A DNA stretch of 64,000 nt, from the NCBI GenBank assembly GCA_963833955.1, contig CAWHZY010000010.1:248001-312000 (forward strand), read 5' to 3'. Below the pieces are notes generated by a model. That model did not search any database, was not told the origin of the DNA, and saw only the letters and a program-made list of their open reading frames with translations. Made by a program: the position numbers and the translations under genes. Source of the DNA: Roseiarcus sp963833955 (GTDB lineage Bacteria; Pseudomonadota; Alphaproteobacteria; Rhizobiales; Beijerinckiaceae). Positions 7,587-16,787 of the stretch are shown here, piece by piece (the stretch's first letter is position 1; each line of letters starts with the position of its first letter).

Positions 7587-9926
7587 ATGCCGGCAGCTTC
7601 AGCAGAACGAGACGCGACCAGCGCCAGCGGAGGGCTGAGCACCCTCGAGGCCCGCGCCCGGCTGGAGAAGTTCGGACCCAATGCGGTGTCTGACACGGAC
7701 GTCCATCCTCTCCGTATGGCGCTCGAAAAGTTCTGGGCGCCCGTGCCTTGGATGCTCGAAGCGGCGGTCCTGCTCGAGTTGGCGCTGGGCAAGTTTTTCG
7801 AGGCTGCGATCATCGCCGCTCTCCTCGTGTTCAATGCCGCGCTCGGCGCGTTCCAGGAAGGTCGCGCACAAGCGACCTTGGCTGCGCTGAAGTCGCGGCT
7901 GGCGCTGAACGCATCGGTTCATCGGGACGGCGCATGGGCGACGATACCTGCGGCCGAACTGGCGCCGGGCGATGTGGTGAAGCTCTCGCTGGGGGCGGTT
8001 GTTCCCGCCGATGTTTGTCTTACCGCCGGAGAAGTTTTGATTGACCAGTCCATGATCACGGGCGAATCGGTCCCGATTGAAGCCGGCGCGGGCGCGCGGA
8101 CCTACGCAGGCGCGTTGGTGCGGCGTGGCGAAGCGGTGGCCGAGGTCACGGCGACTGGCGCGCACACCAAGTTTGGCCGCGCCGCGGAGCTCGTCCGAAC
8201 CGCACATGTGGTCAGTTCTCAACAGAAAGCGGTTCTGCGCGTGGTGCGCAATCTCGCCGCGGTCAATGGCCTCATCATCGTGCTGCTCGTCGCCTATGCG
8301 TGGTTTCTCGAAATGCCGCTTGGCGAGATCATTCCCCTTGTCCTGACGGCGGTCCTGGCGTCGATCCCGGTCGCGCTGCCGGCGACCTTCACTCTGGCCT
8401 CGGCGATCGGCGCGCGCGCCCTGGCGAAGCAAGGGATTCTGCTCACTCAACTCTCCGCCGTGGACGAAGCGGCGACGATGGATGTCTTGTGTTCGGACAA
8501 GACCGGCACACTGACCCGGAATACCTTGACGATCACAGCCGTCCATCCACTGGCCGGGTTCGACAAAGAGCGCGTTCTGGCGCTGGCTGCGCTCGCCAGT
8601 TCCCATGGCGGACAGGACCCCGTGGACGGAGCCATACGAACCGCGGCGGCGGGAATTACCGCTTCCGGGCTGAAGGTGCTGAAATTCGTACCGTTCGATC
8701 CGGCGACAAAGATGTCCGAAGCGACCGTCGAAGATCAGGCCGGCGGCGCACAACGGGTCGTGAAGGGGGCCGTTGCAGCCGTCGCGGGACTCGACCCGCT
8801 GTCGCCGGAAGCGACAGCCCTGGCGAAAGACTTGGAAGGAAAAGGGTTCAGGGTTCTGGCGGTCGCGAGCGGCTCGCCGGACGCCATTAAACTCGCGGGC
8901 CTGATCGCCTTCAGCGACCCGCCTCGCCCGGATGCGGCGGCGCTCATCGCAGAACTGCGCGGGCTCGGCGTGAACACCGTGATGGTGACCGGCGATGCGC
9001 CGGCGACGGCGGCCATCGTGGCGCACGCTGTCGGGCTCGATGGCCTCGTGTGTCCCGCAGGCCCGATCCGTGACCCCGTTCGGCCTGAACAGTTCGCCGT
9101 CTTTGCCGGCGTCCTGCCGGAGGACAAATATAAACTCGTAAAGGCGTTTCAGACCGAAAATCACATTGTTGGCATGTGTGGAGACGGCGCCAACGACGCG
9201 CCGGCCCTTCGCCAGGCCCAGATCGGGATTGCGGTTTCGACGGCGACCGACGTCGCGAAATCGGCCGCCGGCATGGTGCTGACCGAGCCCGGACTCGCTG
9301 GAATTGTGGCTGCGGTCAGAGAAGGTCGGATCACTTTCCAGCGTATCCTGACCTACACCCTCAACTCCATCATCAAGAAAATCGTGACGGTGTTCTTTCT
9401 GATCGCCGGCCTGCTGATGACGGGGCACGCCATTCTGACCCCGCTCTTGATGGTCATCGTCATGATCGCCGGCGATTTCCTGGCGATGTCGCTGACGACC
9501 GACAATGTCCGGGCCTCTCCGCTGCCCAACACCTGGCGCATCGGCAACTTGACGATTGCGGGCGTCATCATGGGCGTTGGCCAACTCGCCTTCTGTATCG
9601 GCGTCTTGGCTGTCGGCAAGTTTGGACTGGGGCTCGGATTGCAGGCTTTACGAACGCTGGCCTTCACAGCTTTGGTATTTGGCAGCCAGGCGACCATCTA
9701 CGCCATCCGAGAACGGCGGCGCCTGTGGGCCTCCGTCCCAAGCGGATGGCTCGTCGCCTCATCGGTCGCGGATATTCTGATCGCCTCAAGCCTGGCAATC
9801 GGCGGAATCGCGATGGCGCCGCTGCCGGTCTTGGTCATCGCGGCCACGTTTGGGGCGTCAGTGGCGTTCTCGCTTGTCCTGGACTTGATCAAGGCCCCCG
9901 TTTTTGCCCGCCTCAGGATCGCTTAG
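7587..9926 (+). CDS. P-type (type IIIA) H+-ATPase
   Basis: Plasma-membrane proton pump of the P3A group, using ATP to export H+. In the 779-aa product TGESVPIE (actuator loop) is near residue 156, the phosphorylated Asp in SDKTGTLT near 303, the MVTGDAPATA hinge near 470, and GDGANDAPAL near 531. Pairs of membrane helices lie before and after. The length fits short bacterial P3A pumps. The reading frame opens 63 codons earlier at 7398, but those residues are atypical. The ATG at 7587 has the purine-rich GAAAGAACAGGG just upstream and begins just before the family's LSTLEARARLEKFGPNAV region. Such pumps are patchily distributed in bacteria, and the unusual repeat upstream supports an accessory origin. 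Transport specificity is inferred from similarity. Confidence 0.88.
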   Translation: MPAASAERDATSASGGLSTLEARARLEKFGPNAVSDTDVHPLRMALEKFWAPVPWMLEAAVLLELALGKFFEAAIIAALLVFNAALGAFQEGRAQATLAALKSRLALNASVHRDGAWATIPAAELAPGDVVKLSLGAVVPADVCLTAGEVLIDQSMITGESVPIEAGAGARTYAGALVRRGEAVAEVTATGAHTKFGRAAELVRTAHVVSSQQKAVLRVVRNLAAVNGLIIVLLVAYAWFLEMPLGEIIPLVLTAVLASIPVALPATFTLASAIGARALAKQGILLTQLSAVDEAATMDVLCSDKTGTLTRNTLTITAVHPLAGFDKERVLALAALASSHGGQDPVDGAIRTAAAGITASGLKVLKFVPFDPATKMSEATVEDQAGGAQRVVKGAVAAVAGLDPLSPEATALAKDLEGKGFRVLAVASGSPDAIKLAGLIAFSDPPRPDAAALIAELRGLGVNTVMVTGDAPATAAIVAHAVGLDGLVCPAGPIRDPVRPEQFAVFAGVLPEDKYKLVKAFQTENHIVGMCGDGANDAPALRQAQIGIAVSTATDVAKSAAGMVLTEPGLAGIVAAVREGRITFQRILTYTLNSIIKKIVTVFFLIAGLLMTGHAILTPLLMVIVMIAGDFLAMSLTTDNVRASPLPNTWRIGNLTIAGVIMGVGQLAFCIGVLAVGKFGLGLGLQALRTLAFTALVFGSQATIYAIRERRRLWASVPSGWLVASSVADILIASSLAIGGIAMAPLPVLVIAATFGASVAFSLVLDLIKAPVFARLRIA

Positions 9927-10026
9927 AGCCAATCGCTCGCAAGCTCCGGATTCCGGCCCAAAACCGGTAGGCAATTTCACCAACATGAGGAATTGCGGGG
10001 CAAATCGCGGAGTGCGTGGTTATCGT

Positions 10027-10440
10027 TCAACGATCGCCGGCGCCGTGTCGCGGAAGGCCTTCGGCGCAAAGGTCCGTGCCTTGCGTGGCGCGCCAGAACG
10101 ATCGGGATCCCGGATCCGCTCCCGGGCGGGGCGCGTGGCGGGCGCAGATTCCGGCTTTCGCCCACCAGGCCCTCAGCATATAGCCGCAATCGACCGGATT
10201 GAGTTCGCCTCCGCGGCGCCAATAGATGCAGTCTTTGCAGTGCGGGCCCGCCGGCGCCGCGTCGGCCGCGACACCCTCACCGCACCAGTGCGAGCTGTGC
10301 GTCTCCGGCCAATGGGCCACTTCCTCCGGATGCGCCGATGCGTCGGGCGCATGACGCACGCATAGCCCCTGGTGCTCCCCATGCTTGCGCCAAAAAGCGC
10401 AGGCTGCGCAATTTGCCGGCCTGACTCGCTCGTCCGTCAT
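10027..10440 (-). CDS. Small two-repeat Cys-rich protein
   Basis: Not a family I can name. The 137-aa product holds two related Cys-rich modules. The first is CAACAFW followed by CVRHAP and a later WC. The second is CKDCIYW followed by CGY and CARHAP. The C-x2-C-x-aromatic-W and C-x-RHAP pattern suggests two metal-binding (zinc-ribbon-like or Fe-S) units. The start at 10440 has a GA-rich ribosome site (GATCGAAAGAGAC) directly upstream; the frame is open further, but only with low-quality sequence. It has no signal peptide or membrane segment, so it is probably cytoplasmic. It is convergent with the H+-ATPase and divergent from the TetR regulator. Confidence 0.7.
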   Translation of the reverse strand: MTDERVRPANCAACAFWRKHGEHQGLCVRHAPDASAHPEEVAHWPETHSSHWCGEGVAADAAPAGPHCKDCIYWRRGGELNPVDCGYMLRAWWAKAGICARHAPRPGADPGSRSFWRATQGTDLCAEGLPRHGAGDR

Positions 10441-10677
10441 TGTCTCTTTCGATCTCTCCCTCATGCCGCAGGGCGCGGCCCGGACTGTGGGGAGTGTTCG
10501 CCGACGCCGGTGAATGCCTAATACATCCAACCGCCGAACACGACCACAGGAGGGGGAGCGCGATCTTCCGCTCGAAATTTTCGATCCGGCTTGGGCGCAA
10601 CGGGCTTCTCGCCGGCCGTGTCCGAATGCTAATACAGCTGAATTAATACGCCAATACAGCCGATTGGGAGCCGATTC

Positions 10678-11256
10678 ATGGAGAAAAATCAGCGTGAGGC
10701 GCTGCTCGACGCCGGGGTTAGGCTCGTGCACGCGCGCGGGCTCGCCGCGACGGGGGTTCGGGACATTGCGATGGCGGCGCGCGTGCCGCAGGGCTCGTTC
10801 ACCAACCACTTCCGCTCGAAGGAGGCATTCGGGCTCCTCGTCCTCGATCGTTATGCCGAGAGGATCGAGGCGATCATGCGCGAGACGCTGGGCGACGACA
10901 CGCGCGCGCCGGCGGAGCGGCTCATGGCCTATTTCGATCGGATCGCGGCGTCAGCCGCCGAGGCCGGGTGGCGGAGGGGATGCATGGTTCCCGATCTTGC
11001 GGGTGAGGTCGCCTTTCACGATGACGCGCTGCGGGCGCGGCTTTGCGCCGTGCTCGCGCAGCAATCGGCGCAGTTCGAGAGGGTCGTTCGCCTGGCTCGG
11101 CCTCATGACGAACGCGCGGCGGCCGATCTTGGCGGCTTTCTGCTCGCCGCCTGGCACGGCACGCTGCTCAGGATGAAGGTCGAGCGGAATGCGTCCGCCC
11201 TTGACCGGTTTCGGCGGATGCTCGCGCCGCTGCTCGATCCGACTTCGAAGCCGTGA
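10678..11256 (+). CDS. TetR/AcrR family transcriptional regulator
   Basis: DNA-binding repressor of 192 aa. The N-terminal helix-turn-helix is clear (LDAGVRLVHARGLAATGVRDIA, then VPQGSFTNHFRSKEAF) at residues 9-50. The C-terminal ligand pocket has the pattern of the AcuR/NemR-like TetR_C group (WRRGCMVPDLAGEV). The gene starts 238 bases from the divergent Cys-rich protein, and that gap could hold its operator. The ligand and targets are unknown. Confidence 0.92.
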   Translation: MEKNQREALLDAGVRLVHARGLAATGVRDIAMAARVPQGSFTNHFRSKEAFGLLVLDRYAERIEAIMRETLGDDTRAPAERLMAYFDRIAASAAEAGWRRGCMVPDLAGEVAFHDDALRARLCAVLAQQSAQFERVVRLARPHDERAAADLGGFLLAAWHGTLLRMKVERNASALDRFRRMLAPLLDPTSKP

Positions 11257-11746
11257 TTTCCGCCTGTGTCCTTGCCGCGAATCGCCTCGTGTTCCGCGCT
11301 GTCACAAGGCCAGTGGAAGTTTTCGCTTGCCACCCTATATGTGGATTCAACGCGCTGCGCCGGCCCTGAACAGCCCTCAGCGGCGCCACGCACAGGCGAC
11401 TGGCCGCGGCTTCCCCTCTTGCCGCCCGCCGGACCGCTGAAGGGCCCAGTCGCCGGCTCATGACCCCCCAATGAGCCGGCGACACCTCCGGCGACACCTG
11501 TCTTCGCCAGCCCATCCCGTACGCGAGCGCGACCTCGATCACCCCCGTCTGCGGCGTCACGGGTGAAAGCCCGCTTGCAGGCGGGCCGCGCTTTTGCCGC
11601 GGGCGACACAGGCTTTCAGCCTTCCGCCCGGTTTCGCCGATGCCTTCCGAGTTTGCCAGCGCCCGATCCTCGACATAGCCTCACGAGGCTGATCGTCGCC
11701 GCTCGCGAAGCGAGCCATAACGGCGAAGCGTCATAAGGAGGAACGT
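11257..11746. other. Intergenic with a perfect inverted repeat
   Basis: About 490 bases between the TetR gene and the sugar-binding protein. The notable feature is an 11-bp perfect inverted repeat at 11451-11481. The last 15 bases hold a strong ribosome site (AAGGAGGAACGT) for the next gene. No open frame on either strand looks like a real protein. Confidence 0.5.
11451..11481. repeat. Perfect 11-bp inverted repeat
   Basis: CGCCGGCTCAT (11451-11461) and ATGAGCCGGCG (11471-11481) are exact inverse complements around a 9-base loop. There is no T tract, so a Rho-independent terminator is unlikely. A regulator-binding site or an RNA hairpin upstream of the sugar-binding-protein gene is possible. 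Confidence 0.6.
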
Positions 11747-12799
11747 ATGACAACAACCCTTGGTAACCGACGCGGCGCGCGTTGGAAGGCAATCACCGCC
11801 TGCGCTGTCGCCGTGTGGGCGCTTTCCTCCGCCTCGGCCTTCGCCGAAGAGAAGATCATCGTCGGACTGATCACGAAAACGAACACCAATCCGTTCTTTG
11901 CCAAAATGAAGGAAGGCGCAGCGGCAAAAGCCAAGGAGCTCGGGGTCGACTTTCGCAGCTTCGCCGGCAAGTACGATGGCGACAACGAGGGCCAGGTGGA
12001 CGCGATCGAGCGGCTCGTGAACGCCGGCGCCAAGGCGATCCTGATCACGCCAAGCGACACCAAGGCGATCGTTCCCTCGATCGAGCGGGCGCGCAAGGCC
12101 GGGATTTTGGTGATTGCGCTCGATACGCCGCTCGATCCGCCAAGCGCGGCCGATGCGACTTTTGCGACTGACAACGAAAAAGCTGGAGAGTTGATCGGAG
12201 AATGGGCCGCCAAGACGCTCGGCGAGAAGGCGAAGAACGCCCGCATCGCTTATATCGACGCGCTCGTCGATCAACCTTCCGTCGATCGTCTGCGCGACTT
12301 CGGCTTCTCAAAGGGCTTTGGCGTCGAGAACTCGGACTGGAAGCAATACGGACATGAGACCGACAAGCGCGTCGTGGGCCACCAATGGGGCGGAGGCGCG
12401 GAAGCAAAGAGCCGCGCCGGGATGGAGACGCTGCTCCAGAAGGATCCGAACATCAATGTCGTCTATACGATCAACGAGCCGAGCGCGGCGGGCGCCTATG
12501 GCGCGCTGAAGGCCGCCGGCAAGGCCAAGGACGCGATCATCGTCTCCGTCGATGGCGGGTGCCCCGGCGTGAAAAACATCGCCGCTGGCGTCATCGGCGC
12601 GACCGCGCAGCAATATCCGCTGCTGATGGCCTCGATGGGCATCGAGGCCGCGGTCGAATACGCGAAGACCGGCAAGAAGCCGCAGCCGAGCCCGGGCCTC
12701 GATTTCTTCAACACCGGGGTCTCGCTCGTCACCGACAAGCCGGTCGACGGCGTTCCCTCGATCTCGTCGAAGGAAGGTCTCGCCAAGTGCTGGGGCTGA
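11747..12799 (+). CDS. Sugar ABC transporter substrate-binding protein (FrcB-like)
   Basis: Periplasmic-binding protein of the ribose/fructose class (Peripla_BP_4), 350 aa. A signal peptide ends near AFAEEK (about residue 34). The mature part starts IIVGLITKTNTNPFFAKM, typical of fructose-binding FrcB proteins. Two Rossmann lobes are evident, with INEPSAAGAYGAL and VDGGCPG in the second half. A strong AAGGAGG site precedes the ATG. No permease or ATPase gene is adjacent; the nearest such set is the separate operon at 23.2-26 kb, which has its own binding protein. The sugar is not determined by the sequence. Confidence 0.88.
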   Translation: MTTTLGNRRGARWKAITACAVAVWALSSASAFAEEKIIVGLITKTNTNPFFAKMKEGAAAKAKELGVDFRSFAGKYDGDNEGQVDAIERLVNAGAKAILITPSDTKAIVPSIERARKAGILVIALDTPLDPPSAADATFATDNEKAGELIGEWAAKTLGEKAKNARIAYIDALVDQPSVDRLRDFGFSKGFGVENSDWKQYGHETDKRVVGHQWGGGAEAKSRAGMETLLQKDPNINVVYTINEPSAAGAYGALKAAGKAKDAIIVSVDGGCPGVKNIAAGVIGATAQQYPLLMASMGIEAAVEYAKTGKKPQPSPGLDFFNTGVSLVTDKPVDGVPSISSKEGLAKCWG

Positions 12800-12896
12800 A
12801 CTCGCCCGTGACGGTGATGGATTTGCCAGGCTGATCTTCATCAGCGTTCGGTGGGCCCGGAGCCACAAGTTCTGCGGGCGATCAGGGAGGCGTTCG

Positions 12897-14105
12897 ATGG
12901 CTAGGTTGATGAGGCGCGCCGGTCTGCCGTTTTCGCTCAAAGTCTGGACGGGGGGCGGCAGGGCTGTGCTGGCGGGCGTGGGAGCCGCGATTGTTCTCAT
13001 GCTTTCCCATGGGCCCGTCCGCGCGGCTGATAGCGAAGTCCCGCGCTTCGTCGTCGATCCCTATTGGCCGAAGCCCTTGCCCAATCGATGGGTGACGGGA
13101 GCGGTCGGCGGCGTCTGCGTCGACCGGGAGGATCACGTCTTCGGCGTCAACCGGTCCGATCTCACGGCGATGGAGCAGGCGGTCGGCAAGGAGCCGGCCC
13201 CGATCGTGATCGAATATGATTCCGACGGGAACATCGTGAACGCGTGGGGCGATCCGAAGCAGATGCCCAAGTCGATCCATGGCTGTTTCGTCGACCGCCA
13301 GGATAACATCTGGATCGGCGGCAACGCCGATGGGATCGTGCAGAAATGGTCGCATGACGGCAAGCATCTGCTCCTCCAGATTGGGCGCAAAGGCGTCTGC
13401 GACAATGGGGACGAAAAGTGCGGCGAGCCCGGCTTGAACAGGAGCCCGGTGCTTCTCAACGAGCCGGCCGACATCGCGGTCGATCCTGACAACGGCGATA
13501 TCTATGTCGCCGACGGCTATGGCAACCATCGCGTCGTCGTGTTCGACGCGCAAGGCAAGTTCCTGCGTCAATGGGGCGACGCTGGGACGGATCGCGGTCT
13601 CTTTGCAGTCATTGGCGGAGGCCATCCCCATTGCGCCAAGTTCGATCGCGAGGGGCTGCTCTATGTCTGCGACCGGGGCAACGACCGGATCGAAGTCTTC
13701 GACAAGATGGGCGCCGTGAAACGCGTCATCGATGTGAAGCCGGGCACCGCCTATTCGCCGGCGCCGGACGGTGCGCCCGGACGCAAAGCGATCGGGTCTG
13801 CGCTGGACGTCGCCTTCTCGTCCGACCCCGAGCAGAAATACATGTATGTCGTCGACACCGGCAACGAGGTCTTATGGATCCTCGACCACCGGAGCGGACG
13901 CATCCTGGGCGGCTTTGGAAGCGCCGGCCACAACGCCGGCGAATTCACGCTCCTCCACATGATCGCCATGGATTCAAAGGGAACGCTCTACACCAGCGAG
14001 ACCGTCGACGGCCGCCGCCTGCAGAAGTTCGTTCCTCGAGGCTTTGTGCCTGAGGACAAGCTGAAGACCTATATGGGCAGCCCGCGCTATGACGCGCTGC
14101 CCTGA
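12897..14105 (+). CDS. Secreted NHL-repeat beta-propeller protein
   Basis: A 402-aa exported protein with an N-terminal signal (about residues 1-44, ending VRAADSE). It is made of NHL-type blades: repeats such as IAVDPDNGDIYVADGYGNHRVVVFD, LLYVCDRGNDRIEVFD and YVVDTGNEVLWILDHRSGRILGGFG. It resembles the peptidyl-alpha-hydroxyglycine lyase-like group of bacterial propellers, but no catalytic role can be assigned. It begins about 100 bp after the sugar-binding protein on the same strand and may be co-transcribed with it. Confidence 0.85.
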   Translation: MARLMRRAGLPFSLKVWTGGGRAVLAGVGAAIVLMLSHGPVRAADSEVPRFVVDPYWPKPLPNRWVTGAVGGVCVDREDHVFGVNRSDLTAMEQAVGKEPAPIVIEYDSDGNIVNAWGDPKQMPKSIHGCFVDRQDNIWIGGNADGIVQKWSHDGKHLLLQIGRKGVCDNGDEKCGEPGLNRSPVLLNEPADIAVDPDNGDIYVADGYGNHRVVVFDAQGKFLRQWGDAGTDRGLFAVIGGGHPHCAKFDREGLLYVCDRGNDRIEVFDKMGAVKRVIDVKPGTAYSPAPDGAPGRKAIGSALDVAFSSDPEQKYMYVVDTGNEVLWILDHRSGRILGGFGSAGHNAGEFTLLHMIAMDSKGTLYTSETVDGRRLQKFVPRGFVPEDKLKTYMGSPRYDALP

Positions 14106-14407
14106 AGGATCGTCGGGCGCGCAGGCGGCGGGTTAGCTCCGTACTGTATAAGTATTATTGTTTCTGTCGCCTCCTTGCTTCAGGTCCATTGGGGACAACG
14201 ACCTCCATTCAACCAGGTTGTATCGCGATTTCCGCGGAGGCTCGGCGATGCACTCGACGCTTTCGCGCTCCGGCAGAACCTCTCGCGTCTCAAAGGTCGC
14301 GAATTTGGAGAAAGTCTTGCGCCTGAGACGGAGGGCGGGCAGAGTGGCGGAAGAGAGTTCGGGCGCCTTCGGGACGCGCCCGTTGGTTCTCGAGGCGTGG
14401 GGCGAGA
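14106..14407. other. Intergenic, no gene recognised
   Basis: About 300 bases. An AT-rich patch near 14140-14165 could contain a promoter for the following small lipoprotein. Short open frames here have no recognisable content. Confidence 0.35.
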
Positions 14408-14647
14408 ATGCGGTTTGTCTTCCTGATCGGGACGCTGGCGGCGCTGAGCGGCTGCGCGAGCTATCGCGATGTTTCGTTCATCTACTATCCGAACGCGCCG
14501 CACCGCGAGACGTTTCCGCGGCCGTCCGAATTTTACGCCGTGGCGCAACAGGAATGCGCTAAATATGGGATGAGGGCGACCTATAACTGGAGCAACTATT
14601 TTCCCGATTTCGAGCGCGTCCGGGTGAACTACCTCTGCGTTCAGTGA
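14408..14647 (+). CDS. Small putative lipoprotein
   Basis: A 79-aa protein whose N-terminus is a lipoprotein signal: a hydrophobic stretch FVFLIGTLAAL followed by the lipobox LSGC, so Cys16 would be lipidated. The mature part is rich in Tyr and Phe and holds two further cysteines (QQECAKYG and the C-terminal YLCVQ). Family unknown. It is preceded by GGGGCGAGA as a weak ribosome site. It overlaps the convergent TonB-like gene by seven bases. Confidence 0.7.
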   Translation: MRFVFLIGTLAALSGCASYRDVSFIYYPNAPHRETFPRPSEFYAVAQQECAKYGMRATYNWSNYFPDFERVRVNYLCVQ

Positions 14648-15723
14648 CCGCCAGCCGGCGCCGGGGCGCGGCCAAAGTTGTAGTTCAGGGAAACGGGGCT
14701 CCAGTTCGGCGGCGCGGGATAAGGCGCGGCCGCGGCGATCGCGGTCATGATGGCCATATCGAGGTCCGGCGACCCGCTTGAAGAGACGAGCTTGCGGCCG
14801 ACAAGATTGCCGCCTTCGTCGAGGTAGAAGTCCACCATGCCATGCCTGTTGGCGAGGTCGAGGTGGAGCGCCGGACTCTGGTGCAGGTGTTCTTTGATCA
14901 TCCCATAGATGATCGTCAGATACCGGGACTCGGCGTTTCCGCCGGCGACCGGCGACTTCTCGACCGCACGCGCGAATTTATACTGCGGCAGGTCCTCGAT
15001 GGTCGGCAGCGGCTCGCCGACCGGCGCTTTCTGTGGCGGCGCGGGCGGCGCCGCGGGGGCGGCGGCTTGAGTCGGATTGTCCTCCGGTTTCGGGGTCTGC
15101 TCCGCCGGGAGTTCGCCGTCAGGCTCGGGCTTGAGATCGTGCGCGGGCGGCGCGGCCTCGCCTTTCTGCTCTTCAGCCGGATGAGGCGCCGGCGCCGGCG
15201 CATCCGCCTTGGGCGAAGCCCCGGGGTTTGGCGGGGGAGGGACCTCGGGGGTCGCCTTGGCCTCGGTCGTCTTGTCAGGAGAGTCCCGGTTGACTTTCTC
15301 CTCGGTCGGGGCCGCGGGCGCGTCATAGGCCGGCTTTTCGTCCAAGGGTTTTGGCTGCGGCTTCGGTTTCTCTTCCGGCCGCTTTGGCGGAGGCGGAGGC
15401 GGGGGCGGAGGCGGCTGCTCGACCACCACCTCGACCGGAATCTCCTGCACGGCGGTCGGAATCATGCGCGGCCAGAGCCAGTAGTAGAGGAAGAACGAGA
15501 GCGGAATCAGGACATGCAACACCGCCGCCGCAATGAGCGCGAGCACGTGGAACCTGCGCTCGGCAGGCGTCGGCGGCTCGGGCGCGTCCAGGCGCTCGAT
15601 CGGCTCGGCCGTGAAATCGGCCTCGGATAGTAACGTAGCGCTCAGCGCCAACTCCTCTCGCAAAAGCGCGATGTGTTTCCTTGGCTGAATCGTTCCCGGC
15701 CGGTCAATGGCCGAATTGGTCAC
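14641..15723 (-). CDS. tonB: TonB-family energy transducer
   Basis: Links the inner-membrane proton motive force to outer-membrane receptors. It has one membrane helix (LIAAAVLHVLIPLSFFLYYW), then a long Pro/Glu/Lys/Ala-rich periplasmic linker with a polyproline run, then a C-terminal TonB fold (YLTIIYGMIKEHLHQ to YPAPPNWSP). The frame is open to an ATG at 15810, which would overlap the divergent racemase gene by more than 60 bases. The GTG at 15723 avoids the overlap and is preferred, but neither start has a clear ribosome site. ExbB/ExbD genes are not in the window. Confidence 0.82.
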   Translation of the reverse strand: MTNSAIDRPGTIQPRKHIALLREELALSATLLSEADFTAEPIERLDAPEPPTPAERRFHVLALIAAAVLHVLIPLSFFLYYWLWPRMIPTAVQEIPVEVVVEQPPPPPPPPPPKRPEEKPKPQPKPLDEKPAYDAPAAPTEEKVNRDSPDKTTEAKATPEVPPPPNPGASPKADAPAPAPHPAEEQKGEAAPPAHDLKPEPDGELPAEQTPKPEDNPTQAAAPAAPPAPPQKAPVGEPLPTIEDLPQYKFARAVEKSPVAGGNAESRYLTIIYGMIKEHLHQSPALHLDLANRHGMVDFYLDEGGNLVGRKLVSSSGSPDLDMAIMTAIAAAAPYPAPPNWSPVSLNYNFGRAPAPAGGH

Positions 15724-15748
15724 TTTGCCGCGTGGGCCGGATTCGCGT

Positions 15749-16660
15749 ATGTCCTCGCCCATGAACCGCCGGGATGGGGGCGGAGACGCGCCCCCGAGTT
15801 TGATCGCCAAACTCGACGCCCGCCCAGCGGCGCCGCCGCCGCGCGCCCCACGGGCGCTGGTGTTCGATTCCGGGCTGGGCGGCCTTTCGGTGCTGGCCGA
15901 AATCAGGCGCTTGAGGCCGGACGTCGATATCGTCTACGCCGCCGACGACGCGGCCTTCCCGTACGGCAGACTGAGTGAGCCGGCGCTCGTCGCCCGGGTC
16001 AAGACGGTGATGGCGCGGCTGATCGGCGAAACCGAGCCCGACATTGTCGTCATCGCCTGCAGCACCGCCTCGACGCTCGCTCTGCCCCCCTTGAGGGCCG
16101 CCTATCCGCGATTGCCGTTTGTTGGCACGGTCCCAGCGATCAAGCCGGCGGCGGCGTCGTCGCGGTCGGGATTGATCAGCGTCTTGGCGACGCGCGGGAC
16201 GGTGGCGCGCGACTACACCCGCGCACTGGTGCGTGACTATGCCGCAAATTGCGAGGTGACTTTGGTCGGCGCGCCGCTGCTCGCCGTCATCGCCGAGCGC
16301 GTCATGCGCGGTGAAGCGGTGGATGACGCGGAAATCGAGCGCGAGATCGCACCGTGCTTCGTTGAACGCGACGGCCGGCGCACGGACCAGATCGTGCTCG
16401 CCTGCACCCATTTTCCGCTTATCGCGGACAAGATCCAGCGCCTTTCCCCCTGGCCGGTCGGCTTCATCGATCCCGCGCCCGCGATCGCGCGCCGCCTCGA
16501 CGCGCTGATCGCCGCCGCCCGCCCAGGCGCTTCGACCGGCCGCGAGGGAACCGCGATCTTTACCAGCGGCGACGAGCCGCCGGAGTCTCTGCAAAAGACC
16601 TTGCGTCTCTTTGGGCTCACGTTTACGCCCGCGATTATGATCGGCGTGGCTTCGGCCTGA
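15749..16660 (+). CDS. murI: Glutamate racemase
   Basis: Makes D-glutamate for peptidoglycan. The motifs include FDSGLGGLSVLAEI at the N-terminus, IACSTAS (first catalytic Cys; the usual Asn after it is Ser) and LACTHFPLI (second catalytic Cys). About 303 aa from the ATG at 15749; a further ATG at 15707 is in frame. The first 35 residues are a poorly conserved Pro/Ala-rich extension, so the true start could be later still. It is divergent from the TonB-like gene with almost no intergenic space. Confidence 0.9.
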   Translation: MSSPMNRRDGGGDAPPSLIAKLDARPAAPPPRAPRALVFDSGLGGLSVLAEIRRLRPDVDIVYAADDAAFPYGRLSEPALVARVKTVMARLIGETEPDIVVIACSTASTLALPPLRAAYPRLPFVGTVPAIKPAAASSRSGLISVLATRGTVARDYTRALVRDYAANCEVTLVGAPLLAVIAERVMRGEAVDDAEIEREIAPCFVERDGRRTDQIVLACTHFPLIADKIQRLSPWPVGFIDPAPAIARRLDALIAAARPGASTGREGTAIFTSGDEPPESLQKTLRLFGLTFTPAIMIGVASA

Positions 16661-16787
16661 TCGCCTTGGCCTCGACCAAAACGATCCTGCTCAAGACGAT
16701 GTTTTGGTTAAGCACGTCGCGGAGGATGGTGGGCGTTTTTTCGACTGGGGAGGCCGTTTTTGGCCGTACCATAGGAGAACTGACGAA

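Noticed and set aside
7599..9584. A 661-codon minus-strand open frame opposite the H+-ATPase
   Set aside because: Antisense of a gene with all P-type ATPase motifs intact; composition is Arg/His/Gln-rich without a fold.
16675..16712. Terminator after murI (CCAAAAC with GTTTTGG)
   Set aside because: The loop is 18 bases or more and there is no T tract after it.
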